A DNA stretch of 64,000 nucleotides from Hirudo medicinalis (lineage: Eukaryota > Annelida > Clitellata > Hirudinida > Hirudinidae). The notes under the pieces are model-generated. The model did not search any database. It was not told the DNA's origin and saw only the letters and a program-made list of their open reading frames with translations. Shown in pieces: positions 50,480 to 63,990 of this stretch; position 1 is the stretch's first letter; the number at the start of each line of letters is the position of its first letter. The position numbers were made by a program, and so were the translations under genes. The stretch spans positions 143,694 to 207,693 of the forward strand of contig MPNW01000012.1 in assembly GCA_011800805.1 (NCBI GenBank). Reading direction: 5' to 3'.

Positions 50480-52665
50480 CTTTTCAAACAGTCCACAGCT
50501 TAACAGATGATTCTGAAGAATGACAAACTTAAAAGATATTTATCAGAAAGCTGGCAGCTCGTTTGAGAATATCGATAATGATACATTTATAATGGTGTTT
50601 CCCTTATGGTGAGCAACATGTTTTCGAGTGATATTATCGATTAGAATCGTACTTATTAACAACACATCCGTGATCTCAGGGAAAATGTATTTTTAAACAG
50701 GAATTTTCATTTGAAAATCATCTCCTGCTGTGACAGTTTCCAGTCTTGTTGGTCTTTTTTTTGTGAAAATAAGTTTAATCTTGGTCTAAAAATCGACAAT
50801 TGGATTGGATATCAAATCCAGACTAGTGATTCTGACAAACATCCACATCTGTCTCCCATGTTTATGAATTCGAGGATCACGGAGTTTCAACACCCACCAC
50901 TGTTTAAAAGTTAATTAACTAACAAGATTACAAAGAGAAAATACAGGATTTTATTTTGTCATCAATTTGTTTTCATCTTAGCTTCAAAGGATGTGTCCTC
51001 TAATTAACTGTTTATAAATCAATGTTAGCTAGCAACTTTTCATTAACCAATAATCTGTTGATTAGAAAGAGATTAATTGTTAATCTTAAGTGAAAGAAGT
51101 TCATGTCCAACCCTGTTGGAGTAAGAGATCATTGATCGTGAATTGATTTCTCAGTGGGGCATATTCAACGACCAATATCTCCTCACATCCTCTGCCTTCA
51201 TATTTCAGCTAACAATTCAATTCGGTTTCTTTCAATCACGTGGATAGCGATATTCTTCAAGAAGGCAAAATTCAAGGAAATTTTACATTTTAAAAATCGA
51301 TCGTAATCGCTGAAAATATATTTTAAAAGCCGGTCAGGTTAAATGGAAAAGAAAGAAAAAAAAGCGCGCGTTTCTAAAATGTTTGATATATTGCCACATA
51401 AATCGAACTCACAAACACACAAACATTCATTTTTATAGAGTTTAAATATATATTTCTATAAATTAATTTAATTTTATTTTATTGCTTTTTAAATTGGGAA
51501 TCTTTTAAGATGGAAAATAAACAAACATCTGTAGACAAACTTTTATTTTTATTTATATAGACATACAACTCAAAAAATTGTTGCAAATCTGATTGATATT
51601 TAAAACACAAAAAGGGTAATGTCACTCAATATAAAAACTCAATTTGCTTCTGCTATTCATATTTGCCTCGGCATTTCCTGTCCACAGCATCTCATTATGC
51701 GATGGATACTGCCTGCCTAACTAGGATGGTCATCAACGAGGTGAAGCTGCTGCGCTTCCACTTGGTTTAATCATCCATGTCGAGTGACTGAACAACAAAA
51801 TGAATGCGGCTCAATTATAACTTCCATAAAATAAAATTGTCATTGCAAACGAAATTAATAAAAAATGGATTATTAAATGGACACAGAAAATGGACGAACT
51901 TTGGTTGGTTCACGACATGCCAAGTAACATCGATGGTGACATCAACATGATCATTACATTTTATCCAGCGTCTGTTTGTAATCGTTCAATCAAGAATTTC
52001 CAACGATTTGAGAAGATTCTTAAAAATCATCGAAAACAATGTGTCGTTTGTCTAAGCTTAAAGTGTATCTTAAAGTTTATTTTAACAAATAATATATTGA
52101 TTTATTTCAAAATTAAAGTGTGGTGAGCTTGTTACAGTTGAACGCTGAATGGTGATGGATCGGTACATAAAATAGGCTTTCGTTTTATTTCCTGAAAAAA
52201 AAAATTATGCCAACTTTACTCGTTTATCTTCAAATGGAAAATTGAGAATTATAAAAAATCTTTTCCAGCGCATGAAGAATATAAAATAGCAGAAGCAAGC
52301 ATTTCAATAGACCAAGATGTTGGATTAGACGTCAAGAATAACTGATGCACAACATTTTTGATAGTTGCTTGCAAAGCGAGGTTTACCGCTCATTTGGTTA
52401 ATGTGAATTCATTAAACAAATAATTTCATAATTATTTTGATAGATTCTGTAACACAAAATAATTTATAAAATATATTCTCAATGTTTTAAACTATTTTTT
52501 TTAAGTTTTGCAAATGAAGAACGTAAATATGTGATGGTATAAATTTAAATAAAAATTAGGCTTCATGAAAGTTTTTATATAAACGTATTTTTTAAATAAG
52601 CCTAAAATATTACTTGAAATGATATCGACTTGTGACCTATTTTATTAAATGTTTATTGGTCTTTA
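50480..52665. other. Gap: AT-rich DNA with a dispersed-repeat copy, no gene recognised
   Basis: 51330-51480 (GGTTAAATGGAAAAGAAAGAAA and the AT-rich run after it) matches the reverse complement of about 54960-55150 in parts. Short ORFs (50711-50914, 51890-52126) have no motifs. Confidence 0.45.
51330..51480 (-). repeat. Dispersed repeat shared in inverted orientation with intron 7 of TCF copy B
   Basis: CAGGTTAAATGGAAAAGAAAGAAA here is the reverse complement of CTTTCTTTTCCATTTAACCAG at 55128-55149. The neighbouring AAACATTCATTTTTATAGA and TAAATTAATTTAATTTTATT stretches also match 54970-55110. Confidence 0.6.
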
Positions 52666-52991
52666 GGTTTTGGCGACTTACCTCATTGGTTGGTCAAATC
52701 AAAGATTTTCTATTGTGTAGGTTCTCTTTGAAGTGCTCGCATCAAAGCGCGAAGTTGTGTTTAAATTTCTTTGACATCGGACATTTAAGTCATTTAATAC
52801 GATATAACCAACAAAACACGGATAATTTTTAATCAAGGCTTCAATCGACTGTTTGTTTACTTTCTAAATTAACGAATTGTTTTATTCACCGCTTAAAATG
52901 CTTGCATTTTAAATGACAGTACACATGTTGACGAGAATTTAAGTGAAAGTAAAGAAAGTTGTCTCTAAATCCTCTTAACACACGTTTGATC
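52666..52991 (+). promoter_or_regulatory. Promoter/5' UTR of TCF copy B, closely matching copy A upstream DNA
   Basis: Counterpart of 36933-37246, with the inverted CCAAT box, GACATTTAAGTCATTTAAT and the near-identical stretch from GACTGTTTGTTTACTTTCTA to the ATG. A few small indels separate the copies. Confidence 0.7.
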
Positions 52992-55444
52992 ATGACTTCT
53001 GAAGAAAACCCGCCATATGCCGATGACGAAATAAAAACTTACGTCGACGAAGGAGATGAAAAGGATGAAATTAAAAAATCCGAAAATTTGAGCGAGGATA
53101 AGAAACAACTTGTCGGAGATAGCGATGAGGAGGTAGTAGGATCTTGCTTAAATCTAGAATTTGCAGTTGTTGACCGGATGCTTTGAATTGCAGAATGGAA
53201 ATTCTGCAGTTAAGGATGGATCAACTGAAAATCCATTCTTACCCACAGGTAAGTTGCAAAACTGTCAAAAATATACTTTAAATTGCTCAGTTAGATTCTA
53301 TTCAAACATTTATCAACTAATTATTGCTTCCTGCTGCTGTAATTTTGTAATTTTGTTCAATACATTTTTCTTACTTCAGGCCCAGATGCATTCCATTTTC
53401 AACAGCTTTATTCATCATTTTTATATCCTGGTTTACATCTAGTAAGAATCTATTACATTTTGTTAATTCTTAATTCTGTTGTAATTTAAGCATGTAATTA
53501 TAATTTTGCTTAAAATGAAGAAGTGGTTTGTTTGGACGTGCATAATAAGATCCATGTCGTTGCTGGTGATGGTTGCATGCGACGTGGAATGGTTGCTTGC
53601 ATGATTCAAAAGAATAACAATTATTGCTCGCTCTTTGATTTGAGTACATGTCATAATCATGGTGCAATTAGATTGATCCATGAGCAAAACACACACGCAT
53701 TCAACTGACTCCAATCTCCTCTGTGATCATCTTGCATGATTGCAGGCTGTCATTTGTTTGCCTTACTCTATGTTTCTTCATTGCATTCTTGTAGGCCAGA
53801 TTCCCGTACATGTATTCCAAAGATAAGTTGCCACTTCCACCAGCCATGGCCATGGGTATGTTTGTGTTTCATTTTAAATCTATCAGTTCATAATTTGCTA
53901 CTTTCTCCAGGTTACCCGCCCGGATTTGCACCGTTGCCTCCGTCGGCTCACCCGGGTCTTTTTCCATTTTATTCTCCAGAAATGTGCAGATGGTTAGTCA
54001 AATGAGTTGTTGAAATTAGGAAAAATCAAAACAATTTGTTATCAAAGGATTGGGTTTTCAAGGTTTCCTGCATTCCCTGGTAGTCTACCCAGAAGTCCAC
54101 TGCTTCCTGGTTCTCCTGCACCACCATTTATGCCCATTTCATGTCTTACTTCACCATCTAGTCATAACAGTCCCAAAATTCCCTCTCACATGATGGAAAA
54201 TTGTGATGCATCCATGAGGTGAATTTTGTATGGAAATGTGAAGAATATTGTGAATGTTTTGTTCATCCTTCCATTGCAAATGTTTGTGCTTCTGTTGCAG
54301 AGGTTCACTCTTCAATCCTCACAATGGTCTTCTCACCACAGAACCGCACTTCTTCCAAAACACGTCTTTCAATCAACAAAAGGCGTCTCCTAAAAAACCA
54401 ACAATAAAGAAACCGTTGAATGCTTTCATGCTTTTTATGAAAGAGATGAGACCTTCAGTGATTGCTGAAAACCACCTGAAGGAGTCAGCTGCCATCAATC
54501 AAATATTGGGAAGAAAAGTAAGGTTTTATAAGTGATATCTATAATACAAAACAGAAAGTGCTTGTATGTATGTCTGTCTGTCCCAAGAACTCCCAAGCGA
54601 TGAACAGTAGTGACTTAAAATTCACATGAGTCATTCTCTGCCATTCTTAGGTCAACTGTGCTATTTTCAACTTTCAATTTTTCCATAATATACTTTTTCC
54701 TAAATTGCATGTGAGCTTTGAACTCAAGAGCTGCTGAAAGCAAGGAGCATTGTGCTCCTGCGTGGAATAATGTTTAAGGCTTTGCCTCTCACAGTGGTGG
54801 CACGTGTTCGACTGAGGGAGTGCCGTCCTAATCATCCAAGGAGGGTTCTTTGAGGGTCCACAGCTGGCCAAATTTGAAGGACATAATTAATAAAATTAAT
54901 TATAAAGATAAAAAATGAGTTTGAATATATGACGGGTGAAGTTGATTTAAAAAAGCTAGTCTATATAAATATAAATGAATGTTTGTCTACATATTTGTGT
55001 TTTTTTCATACAACCAGCTCTTGAAAGATTATCAATTTAAAGAGCAATAAAATTAAATTAATTTATTTCAAATCTATAAAAATAAAAACAAATGTTTGTA
55101 TGTTTGTGAGTTTGATTGTTTTGATTTTCTTTCTTTTCCATTTAACCAGTCTGAGCCACAGAAACGCTTGGCCGGGTACACTAGCATTATATAAAAATAA
55201 TATTACATGACATAACTTCAAAATTATTAGACAAGGAATGAAATTTATGTTTTAGTGGCACGAAATAGGCAGAAAAGAACAACAGAAATATTATGACATG
55301 GCAAAGAAAGAAAAAGAGTTGCATGCCCAAAAGCACCCCGGATGGTCCGCAAGAGACAACTACGCCATGAACTCTAAGAAGAAGAAGAAACACAAACTTG
55401 AACACATGGATGGCAATGTATCATCGGGTTTGTTGAACTCTTAA
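52992..55444 (+). CDS. TCF/LEF (Pangolin-like) HMG-box factor, copy B, 320 aa
   Basis: Nuclear effector of Wnt/beta-catenin signalling. Eight exons: 52992-53132, 53194-53248, 53380-53441, 53795-53855, 53911-53992, 54063-54218, 54301-54517, 55256-55444 (963 bp, phases consistent). Exon 1 encodes the beta-catenin-binding region ([19 protein letters not shown]). Exons 3-6 are Pro/Phe/Tyr-rich linker ([34 protein letters not shown]). The HMG box spans exons 7-8: [62 protein letters not shown], then a KKKKKHK nuclear signal, matching LEF1/TCF closely. The protein stops 16 residues after the basic run, so the C-clamp seen in many invertebrate TCFs is absent or lies in an unused downstream exon. This copy is the more conserved paralogue. 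Confidence 0.93.
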
Positions 55445-58400
55445 GCCTCAGTTGATGGTGTTTTTGATCTTAAGGCTTTAAATATTTCCAGGTTCTGAAT
55501 CATCAAGGGTTAACAGAATGAAAAATGTCCAGAAGCCATGCAAATCCCTGGACATCCTGTGAGATTTTCTCATTTATTTTGTCAACCAGCTGGGTTTTCA
55601 ATCATAAATTTTGAAATTTGTGTTGCAGAATGTCAGACTCAGCTTCAACATGACAACTTGTTGCACCAGATGTATTTTAGTTTTTCATGAGACCATTTCT
55701 ACATTTGTGCCTTCAATGGCTTTTGTTAAATATTTTCACTTGCCTGTTTTTTTATTATTATTTATGATCTCATTGTTTGCAAGGAAAGCTGATGTATTTC
55801 TTATGTAAGTCATTTTTATGGAAATATTGAGCATCATCAATTGTTTTCTAGTCAATGTCCATCATGGATACTGCATATTACTCATGATAGTATGTTATTG
55901 CAAGGCATGCTGGTCAAAACATAAGAGTTTTAACATAAAACATAATTTATCTTTCTGGTCTATAAATAAACTCATAAAAGAAAGCTTTGTTGCTTTTCCT
56001 CTGGGACATGACTTTTCATCGGCCTTTAATGATCTATTGACGCTATCTCGATAAAAAAGAAACAGGTCCTGATTGATGTGTTGCTGTGATTAGAGAATTA
56101 TATTGATGAGACTGATGTTCTCATGATAGCAGCCATCTAATTCCCAGATTTCTCAAACCTACTCTAGGGACATGAGGCGAATTGTATTTGCGTCGGATGC
56201 CGTGATGACACTGATAGATCCCTCAACTCGAATAGCTGAAGCATTAAAGACTGCCACTTTAAGTACTTCGAATGATGCGGGTGTGAATTACATTCGACGA
56301 AGGATTTTTGCAAGTAGGAGCTGCTAATGGCGAAAGTACACACGAATAATTAAAAGATGCAAGCAATTCAGTTTACTGAAACTTTGTAGCTTAGAGAAGT
56401 ATTATTTCATTTCGTAATAAATTAAATAAAACATAAATGTGAAATAATATAACACTTAATGTTTTTGATTATGTTCCAAACCCAGTTTCGTAAATGTTTG
56501 GACTTTTTAAGTTAATAGGTTCGCATATTTGGGATAATGCCAACGAAGGTCAGATCTAATTCTGAAACTTTTGAGTAGCTAAACTAGTTTTTAGGTCAAC
56601 AAACACAAAAAGATATTTATCGCGAAATTACAAAAACATGACACCGAGTTTAGGGGAAAGTCATGCAAGACGCCCACCCTTTCAACTTCTTTAAATTAGA
56701 GCAATTCTAACATACCTAGTGATATAGACCAATGACATTTATATCACCCACAAGGGTTGTAATTGCTATCGACAAAAGAATTTGTAAAAGGGGATTTTTA
56801 TTCAGTTTTGTCTGAAGGTAAGAGCAATAATGTTTACAACTATTTAAGATGATTGCAAATAAAAATGACTACGTTGTTTTATTCAATTAGAACCAATTGC
56901 TATACTGTGAGAGTTAGTTAGGTGCAAACCGACAAATGAATCATTTCTTTATAAATTTTGTTTAACTCGGTAGGGAGCAGAAACACACCCAATAATGATA
57001 TTGGTTAGGAAGCCCAAGAAGACCTTATCTAATTCGAACCACGACATACGTTGCAACTTTCGATAACAACTGAAAATGTGCTCTCAAAAGAAATCAGAGA
57101 AAGTTTAATCTGTATTGTTGATACTTACCCAAATCAAAATTAATGTTTTTTTTTAAACGTATTCCGTTGTCGAGCTAATGTTCTGCTTGTCAGACACGTA
57201 ACGCCAATTTTTTAGCTCCAGTTAAATCTCAGAAATTATCTGTAAATTATCTTGGCAGAATCTTTTTTTTTTTACAAAAATGCCATAAATTGAATCATAA
57301 GAGTTCCAAGCATTAAAATGACCTCAAGCAACGAGTTTGGTGTTTCCCTTTTTGATTTAGATCGCTTACGCCTTAAGACGTGAAAAGAGTTTTCCTGCAA
57401 ATGTTGAGGCATTGTGAGATTGAACTCCACTCAAACACCATTTAGGTGATTAGAGAGTAATTTCTAAGTAACACAGTAATCAACGCACAAGGATAACATT
57501 ACTGGAGCGTTTTGTGTACCTGTTACAAGTGCATCAAAGCACTTGTGATGCCTTTAGCTTCTCACCCTAGGGTCTCTTAATCTCTTGCCATGAGAAAGTG
57601 TCTGCCCTGTTAATTCTGATGAGATTCATCTAACGATAGTCACTCATACTGTGCAGCTAGCTGCTTAATTATTATTCATCAACGCAGTCGCACCCGTGAT
57701 CGATCCGTGTGTTTATGCAGCAGAAACTACACCTGCTGGGGACCATGTAAAATATAATTTCAGTTTAAAAACAAGTCATTATCCTTATGGAAGGTCTACA
57801 TGAGTAAATAATAAACAAGGCGGTACAATATTAAAATTGACGACTCAAATATTCCAAAATCCATAGCCCCGTCAAAGTGCTTCAGTTAAGAGGCAATAAA
57901 ATTTGGAGTGTTAACATGAATAACTGAACTGAATAATGTAAAATAAGGTACAACCTCTCACAGCCTAGTAATCATTTAGAAGACCCCAAACATCTTAAAT
58001 ACCTTAATTAAATTGTTTGCTCCACAACAAATTAAACAACTAGGACAGAAGACCAGTCATTTATGAAAAGAATCTATTCTCATTCAGAAACGCTTCACAA
58101 CGTGGAATGACTTGCGGTCAGGGCAAATAATAAACAAGACATTACATGGATGACAATAAGGACACAACTCAATATCAGCCTAGCAAACACAGATGTGATC
58201 ATGAGGCACACAATTGTGGGAGAACCTTGCATGCTTTTGATTGGTGTGATGAACATTAGGAAATAAATATTGTTTGCCACACAAGACAGACAAAAAGAAT
58301 TAAAATTTAGAAATGATTAATGAAATGAATGCAGATATTAGGATACGATGGATACAAAAACAACATTTACATCCCGCACACTTCTATCAGAAGCTAATAA

Positions 58401-58745
58401 AGAAGCTTCCGACGAGTTTGAAAGAATACTGAAAGAATGCATAATATACAACCACATGCAATAGCAGGACTACACCTTAAAGCCCTTCTAGATTTAAAAA
58501 TCACAGGCCACAAAGTTTTTACTGGAAAATCCACATCCACCAAAAGATTTAAAACCTGCTGAATGAAAAACTTTTTGTCAGGGATTTTTCTTTCAATTTC
58601 TGCTCAGAAATAACTCCAACCATCATTGGTCAATCAAAGGCGCGTGCTGTTGTGCGGATGGATTCCCATGTTTGGATTCGAATCTCAAGAAATTCATAAA
58701 TTATAGTGCATGGCACATTTTCAGCCTCACCAGCTGTTGAAAATG
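55445..58745. other. Gap: TCF-B 3' flank and AT-rich DNA, no gene recognised
   Basis: Around 56080-56330 short frames recall hAT transposase (DETDVLMIAAI) but are too broken to assign. The other ORFs here have no motifs. Confidence 0.45.
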
Positions 58746-61265
58746 TTAACTCAATCCCTTTTCTTTTGCAAGCAAAATATCAAATCCATTCCTGGGTCTC
58801 TCCAAAGTGCTGTTAAGAGGAGTTGTCATGACGCCACTGTTGGATCTGTGACGACGAGAGTGAGAACCGTTACTCGAGTAAGACCTCAGGAAAGCATTCT
58901 TCTTGTCCAGCAAGTACTTTCTTCGTCTGTGGCGCTTCCTCACGACCACGACTGCCAAAACTCCGATCAATAAGGTGGCAAGCAGGCACAATATGCCGAT
59001 GGCCACAAAAATGGCAACCCTGTTCTCAAAGCTACTCATCAAATTTTTGGAAGGTTCATCTGAGACATTTCTTGGAGAAGCAGGCTCCCCAGAGTTCAAA
59101 ATTTCAGGAGTCGTCAGAGGTCGAAAAGGTTTCCCGGTCGTTTCAGGAGTGGATGTCTGAATTGGATGGATAAACTTTGGACGTGCCTGCTCGGACGTCG
59201 TTGTCTTTATTTTTGTAGTTGTTGTCGATGGCTGAGTTGTGGCTGGTGAAGTTGTGGTGGTAGTGGTTGGTGGTGTTGTGGTAGTTGTTGAAATTGTTGT
59301 CGGTTTTGAAGTCGAGGATGTAGTTGAACTGGAAATAGATGTTTGAATGATTGGTTTTAAAGAAGCAACAGGAACACCTGGATCTGTGAAATTGAATTTA
59401 GTTTCCACTTTGGGTGAAGTGAGAAACTGAGATGTGGTTGGAAAGTGATGTGCAGAGGTTGAATTTTCTACAATGCGTTTGGTGGCAGTCGATGGTTTTG
59501 TTTCTTCAAAATCGACCTCGAATGAAGAACCTGTGAGTGGGACATGAGGAAACTTTGTGGTTTCATCGAATGAGGGAATCAAAACTTCAATTTCGTCGGG
59601 CCTGAGAACTTTCAGGTACGTCCTGCCGACCGCTCTGCCCAACTGGTTTTCGGCCGAACATTCGTACCACCCCTCGTGCTCACTTTTCTTTAATGAACTG
59701 AGCTTCATGTACGAAAACATGGTATATCTTGTTCGGTTTGCAGAGGGAGTGTTGCTTTGCTTTGATCCAAAGGGTGAAGTCCAAGTGAGAGTTGGGGGTG
59801 GATCTGCTTCTGCCCTGCAGTGAAACATGACGTCGTTAGTTCCCTCGGGATAAGTGATATTTTGAGTTATGTTGAATATATTTGGCTCTCTGCATTTGAA
59901 ATCCATAAGTGTCATGTCTTTTATAAGCCTTGAGACTGGACTGGCACAGACGAAATCATTGATCACCACATTTGAACGCAAAAACTTTTCGGTCCTCGTC
60001 CAGTTTACGAACCACATCATCTCACAGTTGCAATGGAGTGGGTTTGAAGACATGTTAATTGAGCGAACAGTTTCAAAAATGTTTGCATAAATGTCTGGAA
60101 GCGTTTGGAAGTTATTATGACTAAGATCGAGCACAGAAAGACTTCCTAATTCCGAAGTAATTAAAGGATCAATGCGTTCAAAGGCACAACCACTCAGGTT
60201 GAGCCTTTCCAACGTGTTCAGAGATTGCCCGAAATCAAGTGACAACTCACTGAGATCTGAATTTTGGCTCAAATCCAAAGTATGGAGAAAAGGCATGTTG
60301 ATGGTGGCCTGACCATCCATCAAATATAAATTATTGCGACTCAAATCAAGAACTTTAAGATTTGTAAAGGAGCTAAGAAAAGCAATGTCCTTGGTCTGGA
60401 GTCCAATGTTGCTGAGATAAAGTTCTTCGCAAGTCCTTCCAAGATGGCGGTTAACCTTCAAAGTCTTGATGTAAAGAGGATTGTCACTCAAATCCAAATT
60501 AAGAGCAACTACCTCCTCCATAAATTTCAGGTCAGTTACGTGCGATCCTCTCAAGTTCAAGGCTTTCATTTGCAGACCTTTGAAGAAGAAATCTTCAAAC
60601 TTTAGTTCGCCCACATTACCGTCAATGAAAAATGAAATTTCGTATTTGGTTCGCTTAAGGTTTTCCATAAATTCTGAAAGCGGTGTCGGATCTAAAAAAT
60701 TAAACTCGTTCCCTCCGAGCCTCAATGTTTTTACGTTACTGAAAAACCCAATGAGATCACGTGACAACTTTGTCAGCCGATTAAATGACAGATCGAGAAT
60801 ATCGATATCCAGTTTCCTAAAGCTGGTTGCTCGATGCCAGACGTCTTCTGATTGAAGCGAGTTGTGGCTCAAATTAACATTTTTAAGACTGTAAAGACCC
60901 GACAACAAACCAGGATGCAGGGTTGTCAGGGAGTTGAAGGATAAGTCCAAGGCCTCCAGATTGTTCAGCCTCTGGAAGGAGGTAGGTTCTATGTGCGACA
61001 GTTGGTTGTGAGACAAATTCAAGTGTCGAAGAACCGCAACAGAAGGCAGCGATGTGATGCTTCTTAAGCTGTTTCCGCTCAAATCTAAAAACTTGATCGA
61101 TGGAGGAACTTTGGGAATGGCATGCAAGTTGGCTCCTGTGCAGTCCATGAAATCCTTCAAACACCGACAGGAATCGTCGCACAGGTCGTCGGAAGTGGGT
61201 CTCGCAGTGCATGCATAGAATAAGAAAATGAGTAAACAAAACGATTTCGTCCTTTCTGTAGCCAT
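58746..61265 (-). CDS. LRR-Ig single-pass membrane receptor (LRIG/Kekkon/LINGO-like), 839 aa, intronless
   Basis: Cell-surface protein of the LRR plus immunoglobulin class, typically modulating receptor signalling or neuronal contacts. Signal peptide about 1-21 (FCLLIFLFYACTA). LRR N-cap about 29-52 (CDDSCRCLKDFMDCTG). About 12 leucine-rich repeats span 55-405 (for example HLNLSHNQLSHIEPTSF, LEALDLSFNSL). The Cys C-cap spans about 409-458 (NPLHCNCEMMWFVNW ... VCASP). One C2-type Ig domain spans about 470-555 with its Cys pair in MFHCRAEADPPPTLTW and WYECSAENQLG. A Thr/Ser/Pro-rich stalk (about 590-720) contains long Thr runs, probably O-glycosylated. TM helix about 749-775, then a basic RKRHRRRK stop-transfer and a ~58-residue tail. 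One Ig domain plus a short tail fits LINGO or Kekkon architecture better than LRIG (three Ig). LINGO genes are likewise intronless. No lesion is visible. Confidence 0.92.
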   Translation of the reverse strand: MATERTKSFCLLIFLFYACTARPTSDDLCDDSCRCLKDFMDCTGANLHAIPKVPPSIKFLDLSGNSLRSITSLPSVAVLRHLNLSHNQLSHIEPTSFQRLNNLEALDLSFNSLTTLHPGLLSGLYSLKNVNLSHNSLQSEDVWHRATSFRKLDIDILDLSFNRLTKLSRDLIGFFSNVKTLRLGGNEFNFLDPTPLSEFMENLKRTKYEISFFIDGNVGELKFEDFFFKGLQMKALNLRGSHVTDLKFMEEVVALNLDLSDNPLYIKTLKVNRHLGRTCEELYLSNIGLQTKDIAFLSSFTNLKVLDLSRNNLYLMDGQATINMPFLHTLDLSQNSDLSELSLDFGQSLNTLERLNLSGCAFERIDPLITSELGSLSVLDLSHNNFQTLPDIYANIFETVRSINMSSNPLHCNCEMMWFVNWTRTEKFLRSNVVINDFVCASPVSRLIKDMTLMDFKCREPNIFNITQNITYPEGTNDVMFHCRAEADPPPTLTWTSPFGSKQSNTPSANRTRYTMFSYMKLSSLKKSEHEGWYECSAENQLGRAVGRTYLKVLRPDEIEVLIPSFDETTKFPHVPLTGSSFEVDFEETKPSTATKRIVENSTSAHHFPTTSQFLTSPKVETKFNFTDPGVPVASLKPIIQTSISSSTTSSTSKPTTISTTTTTPPTTTTTTSPATTQPSTTTTKIKTTTSEQARPKFIHPIQTSTPETTGKPFRPLTTPEILNSGEPASPRNVSDEPSKNLMSSFENRVAIFVAIGILCLLATLLIGVLAVVVVRKRHRRRKYLLDKKNAFLRSYSSNGSHSRRHRSNSGVMTTPLNSTLERPRNGFDILLAKEKGLS

Positions 61266-63390
61266 GCTGTAATGTTCTAACAGTTGATGTTTCCTCTCAA
61301 TGCATCATTCTTTGTTGTAGAAATTCCTCTGCGAACAAAAATGATAAATGTTAGATCAGACAATTTTATAAATAAACCTCGCCATCCCTCTAAGAGGCAG
61401 TGTATTCTTAAGAGCTACTCGCTCAAGCAAAATCTTATTCTAATCTCATGCATCCCGACAACATTTAGCCTTCAATTACAACCAACAACATCGCAACGAA
61501 ATCCAGCTGCAGTTCTCTTCCAGGGGAGGATTTTTCTCTCCAAACGAGTCTAAAATGGTTTCTAAAAATAATACCTCGTTAGGAAATCTTCGGGAGCAAA
61601 ATTATGTTTAATTTGCATGGTGGATGAGCAAACTCCAGTCCGAGAAACACCTCGAAAGCCACACAAATCCAATCGTTAAGACTCAACCTGCATCGATCCA
61701 GCAATCAGGTATGATAAAACATAAACAATTCGGCTTTTTTTAATGCAAAAGCGAAGCATACTACTCAGACGGCATAATTACACAGAACGCGTGAGCTTAT
61801 ACTCTATTCATTCATTTATGAGGCTTGATATTCTACTGGCTCGATCAATAAGAGTTGTAAGTTGTCTGAGACAGTGGCAGACCATGAGCGTTACTCATTA
61901 AGGCGATGACGAAGACGGATTTCAATGTCCCTGGACGAAATACGCCTGCGACAAATAGAGACCTGATTTTAATTTATGCCGTTCTTTGTTGTTGTTGTTG
62001 TTGTTGCTTCAGTGGTATCTCAACGACCTAGCATTCTTCTTAACGCGGCCAACTTCCCTCGAAATTATTTCTCAGCGAGAACAGTTCCGATAACCACATG
62101 GAAATTGTGAAATTATTAGTGTCGCAAACATGCTGAACCAGAGCCGACTTTCACTGACATTTGGAGTCAAGAGAGACAAACGGATGCAAGCACAAAAAAA
62201 AACGTTTTGAACTCCGCTTAGGAATTTGAGGCACTCTTAGTGACTGTTCCACATGCACACATCCACAAGGGATGGATCTATTTCCTATCGGCTGCAACGG
62301 GCTAAAATGATTCTCATCTTTTTTTTGCTTTCCAGCAATTTGCTGCTATCCCCTGGAGTTATGCAACAACACGCACACAGCAACATCATGCACCTTGTGA
62401 ACAGATGAGGACACCCACACATCACTTAATCTCGTGCAGCTGAAATTCTTTATAGCAACTATGCATCAGGACGTGTTGGCACATTATATTTATGTCGAAA
62501 CACAATCGCTTGTAAATAAGTGCTAATTGTTATTAAATATTCCATCTATTTGTCTTGCTTTCAATAAAAGAGAAAATAACAAAATATTTGCAAGAGAAGC
62601 GGTTCAAAACATAAAACATTGAAACAACTGAGATGAAAATACCTCGGTTAGTTACTCCTGAATTCAAAAGAAAGTGGATAAAACAATCTTCAGAACATCT
62701 TCAAAAGTCTCCTCAATGAAATAAAAACGAAGTGAGGAGTTCGCATTCTTGACGACTCATATATTTGGTCGCCCTCTCTTTTTATCCACATCTCTCTCTC
62801 TCTCTCTCCATCCATTTATCTATCGGGTGAATGTATTTGCACGTTCATAACTTCTGTGTCATTGGAATTTCCTGGTCATTTGGAAGTCCGACGTCTGATT
62901 CAACTGGAATGTAGAGAAGGGTTAGTGGAGGATAGAATTGATTGATTAATGAATGAGTGAGTGAATGAACAGAAAGATGAATGAATTGAGCATGTTTTGA
63001 TGGTGGAAGTAACCAGAATCCCGTTGCCCAGGAAATGTTTGAGAGTCCAGCAGTGCATAGATGGAGGCTGTCTCAAAATATCTTGCGATAGCAAAATATC
63101 TAAAAGAGATAAAAATTGAAGAGGCCAAAATCGCGAACACCTCACTTGCAGGTTGCTTATCAGAGCCTCAATTGCTCAATAAATTCAAATCTCTCCCACG
63201 TTTGTGCACAAAGAAAAATTAAACGAACAAAAAAATGGCCGTATATGTATGTTTAAGGCCACATCGAAAGCCTCGCTTGATGTACAAATACAGCGTACAA
63301 AGCGTTGTGTGCACATGTGTTCTTGATTTGAACTGTGGTTAGCCTAGTAGAAATTGTCTTCTTGAAGCGTAAGATGGAGTCTGTACAAAT
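61266..63390. other. Gap: upstream of the LRR-Ig gene, simple repeats only
   Basis: Contains a GTT run (about 61987-62006) and a CT run (about 62788-62808). No coding exon was recognised. Confidence 0.5.
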
Positions 63391-63450
63391 GGTTGGATGT
63401 ACAAATGTACAAATGGTTGGATGTACAAATGTATAAATGTACAGATGTAC
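63388..63450. repeat. Short tandem repeat, GGATGTACAAATG-type units
   Basis: GTACAAATGGTTGGAT and GTACAAAT units recur about five times with small changes. Confidence 0.8.
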
Positions 63451-63893
63451 GCGTTATTATGCATCACCCATCCGTGCGGACACAGGTCAGATGAGGATGA
63501 ACACGAAGATGATGAAGTTTAAAAGTGGAATCGGTTGATAAAAGAGGTATGACTAATTGCCTGTTGAGGTGTGCTGTCAACATTGGTTACAGTATCAGTG
63601 AGCAACACCATCGCCACCATCATCATCATCATAACCATCGTAATCATTATCACGTTCCAGCATCCTCTGAGTTTGAATTTAACAATAAAAATAATTGAAT
63701 AAATCACCAATTAAAAACATTTTAGAATATTTTCCACGCTTTTTTCGCATTTAAAAAATTTTAAACAAAAAATGTTTCTCCAATTGCAAGCCACTTGAAC
63801 AGGTGTAAAATATTCATCACATCGTCACATTATCACATTCATTCATCAGATGTCCAATTAACGTTTTGCTGATTTTTCATTAAGAAATGAACT

Positions 63894-63990
63894 ATTATTA
63901 TTATTATTATTATTATTATTGTTGTTGTTGTTGTTGTCGACGTCGTCGTCGTCGTCGTCGTTATTATTATTACTGTCATCATCATCATTA
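63894..63990. repeat. Compound trinucleotide microsatellite (ATT, then GTT, then GTC, then ATT)
   Basis: Adjacent runs of four related triplets grade into one another, including a CpG-rich CGT/GTC block in the middle. No coding role. Confidence 0.95.

Noticed and set aside
56080..56330. hAT transposase-like fragment
   Set aside because: Only a few residues (DETDVLMIAAI) resemble the family and stops are dense; too weak to annotate.
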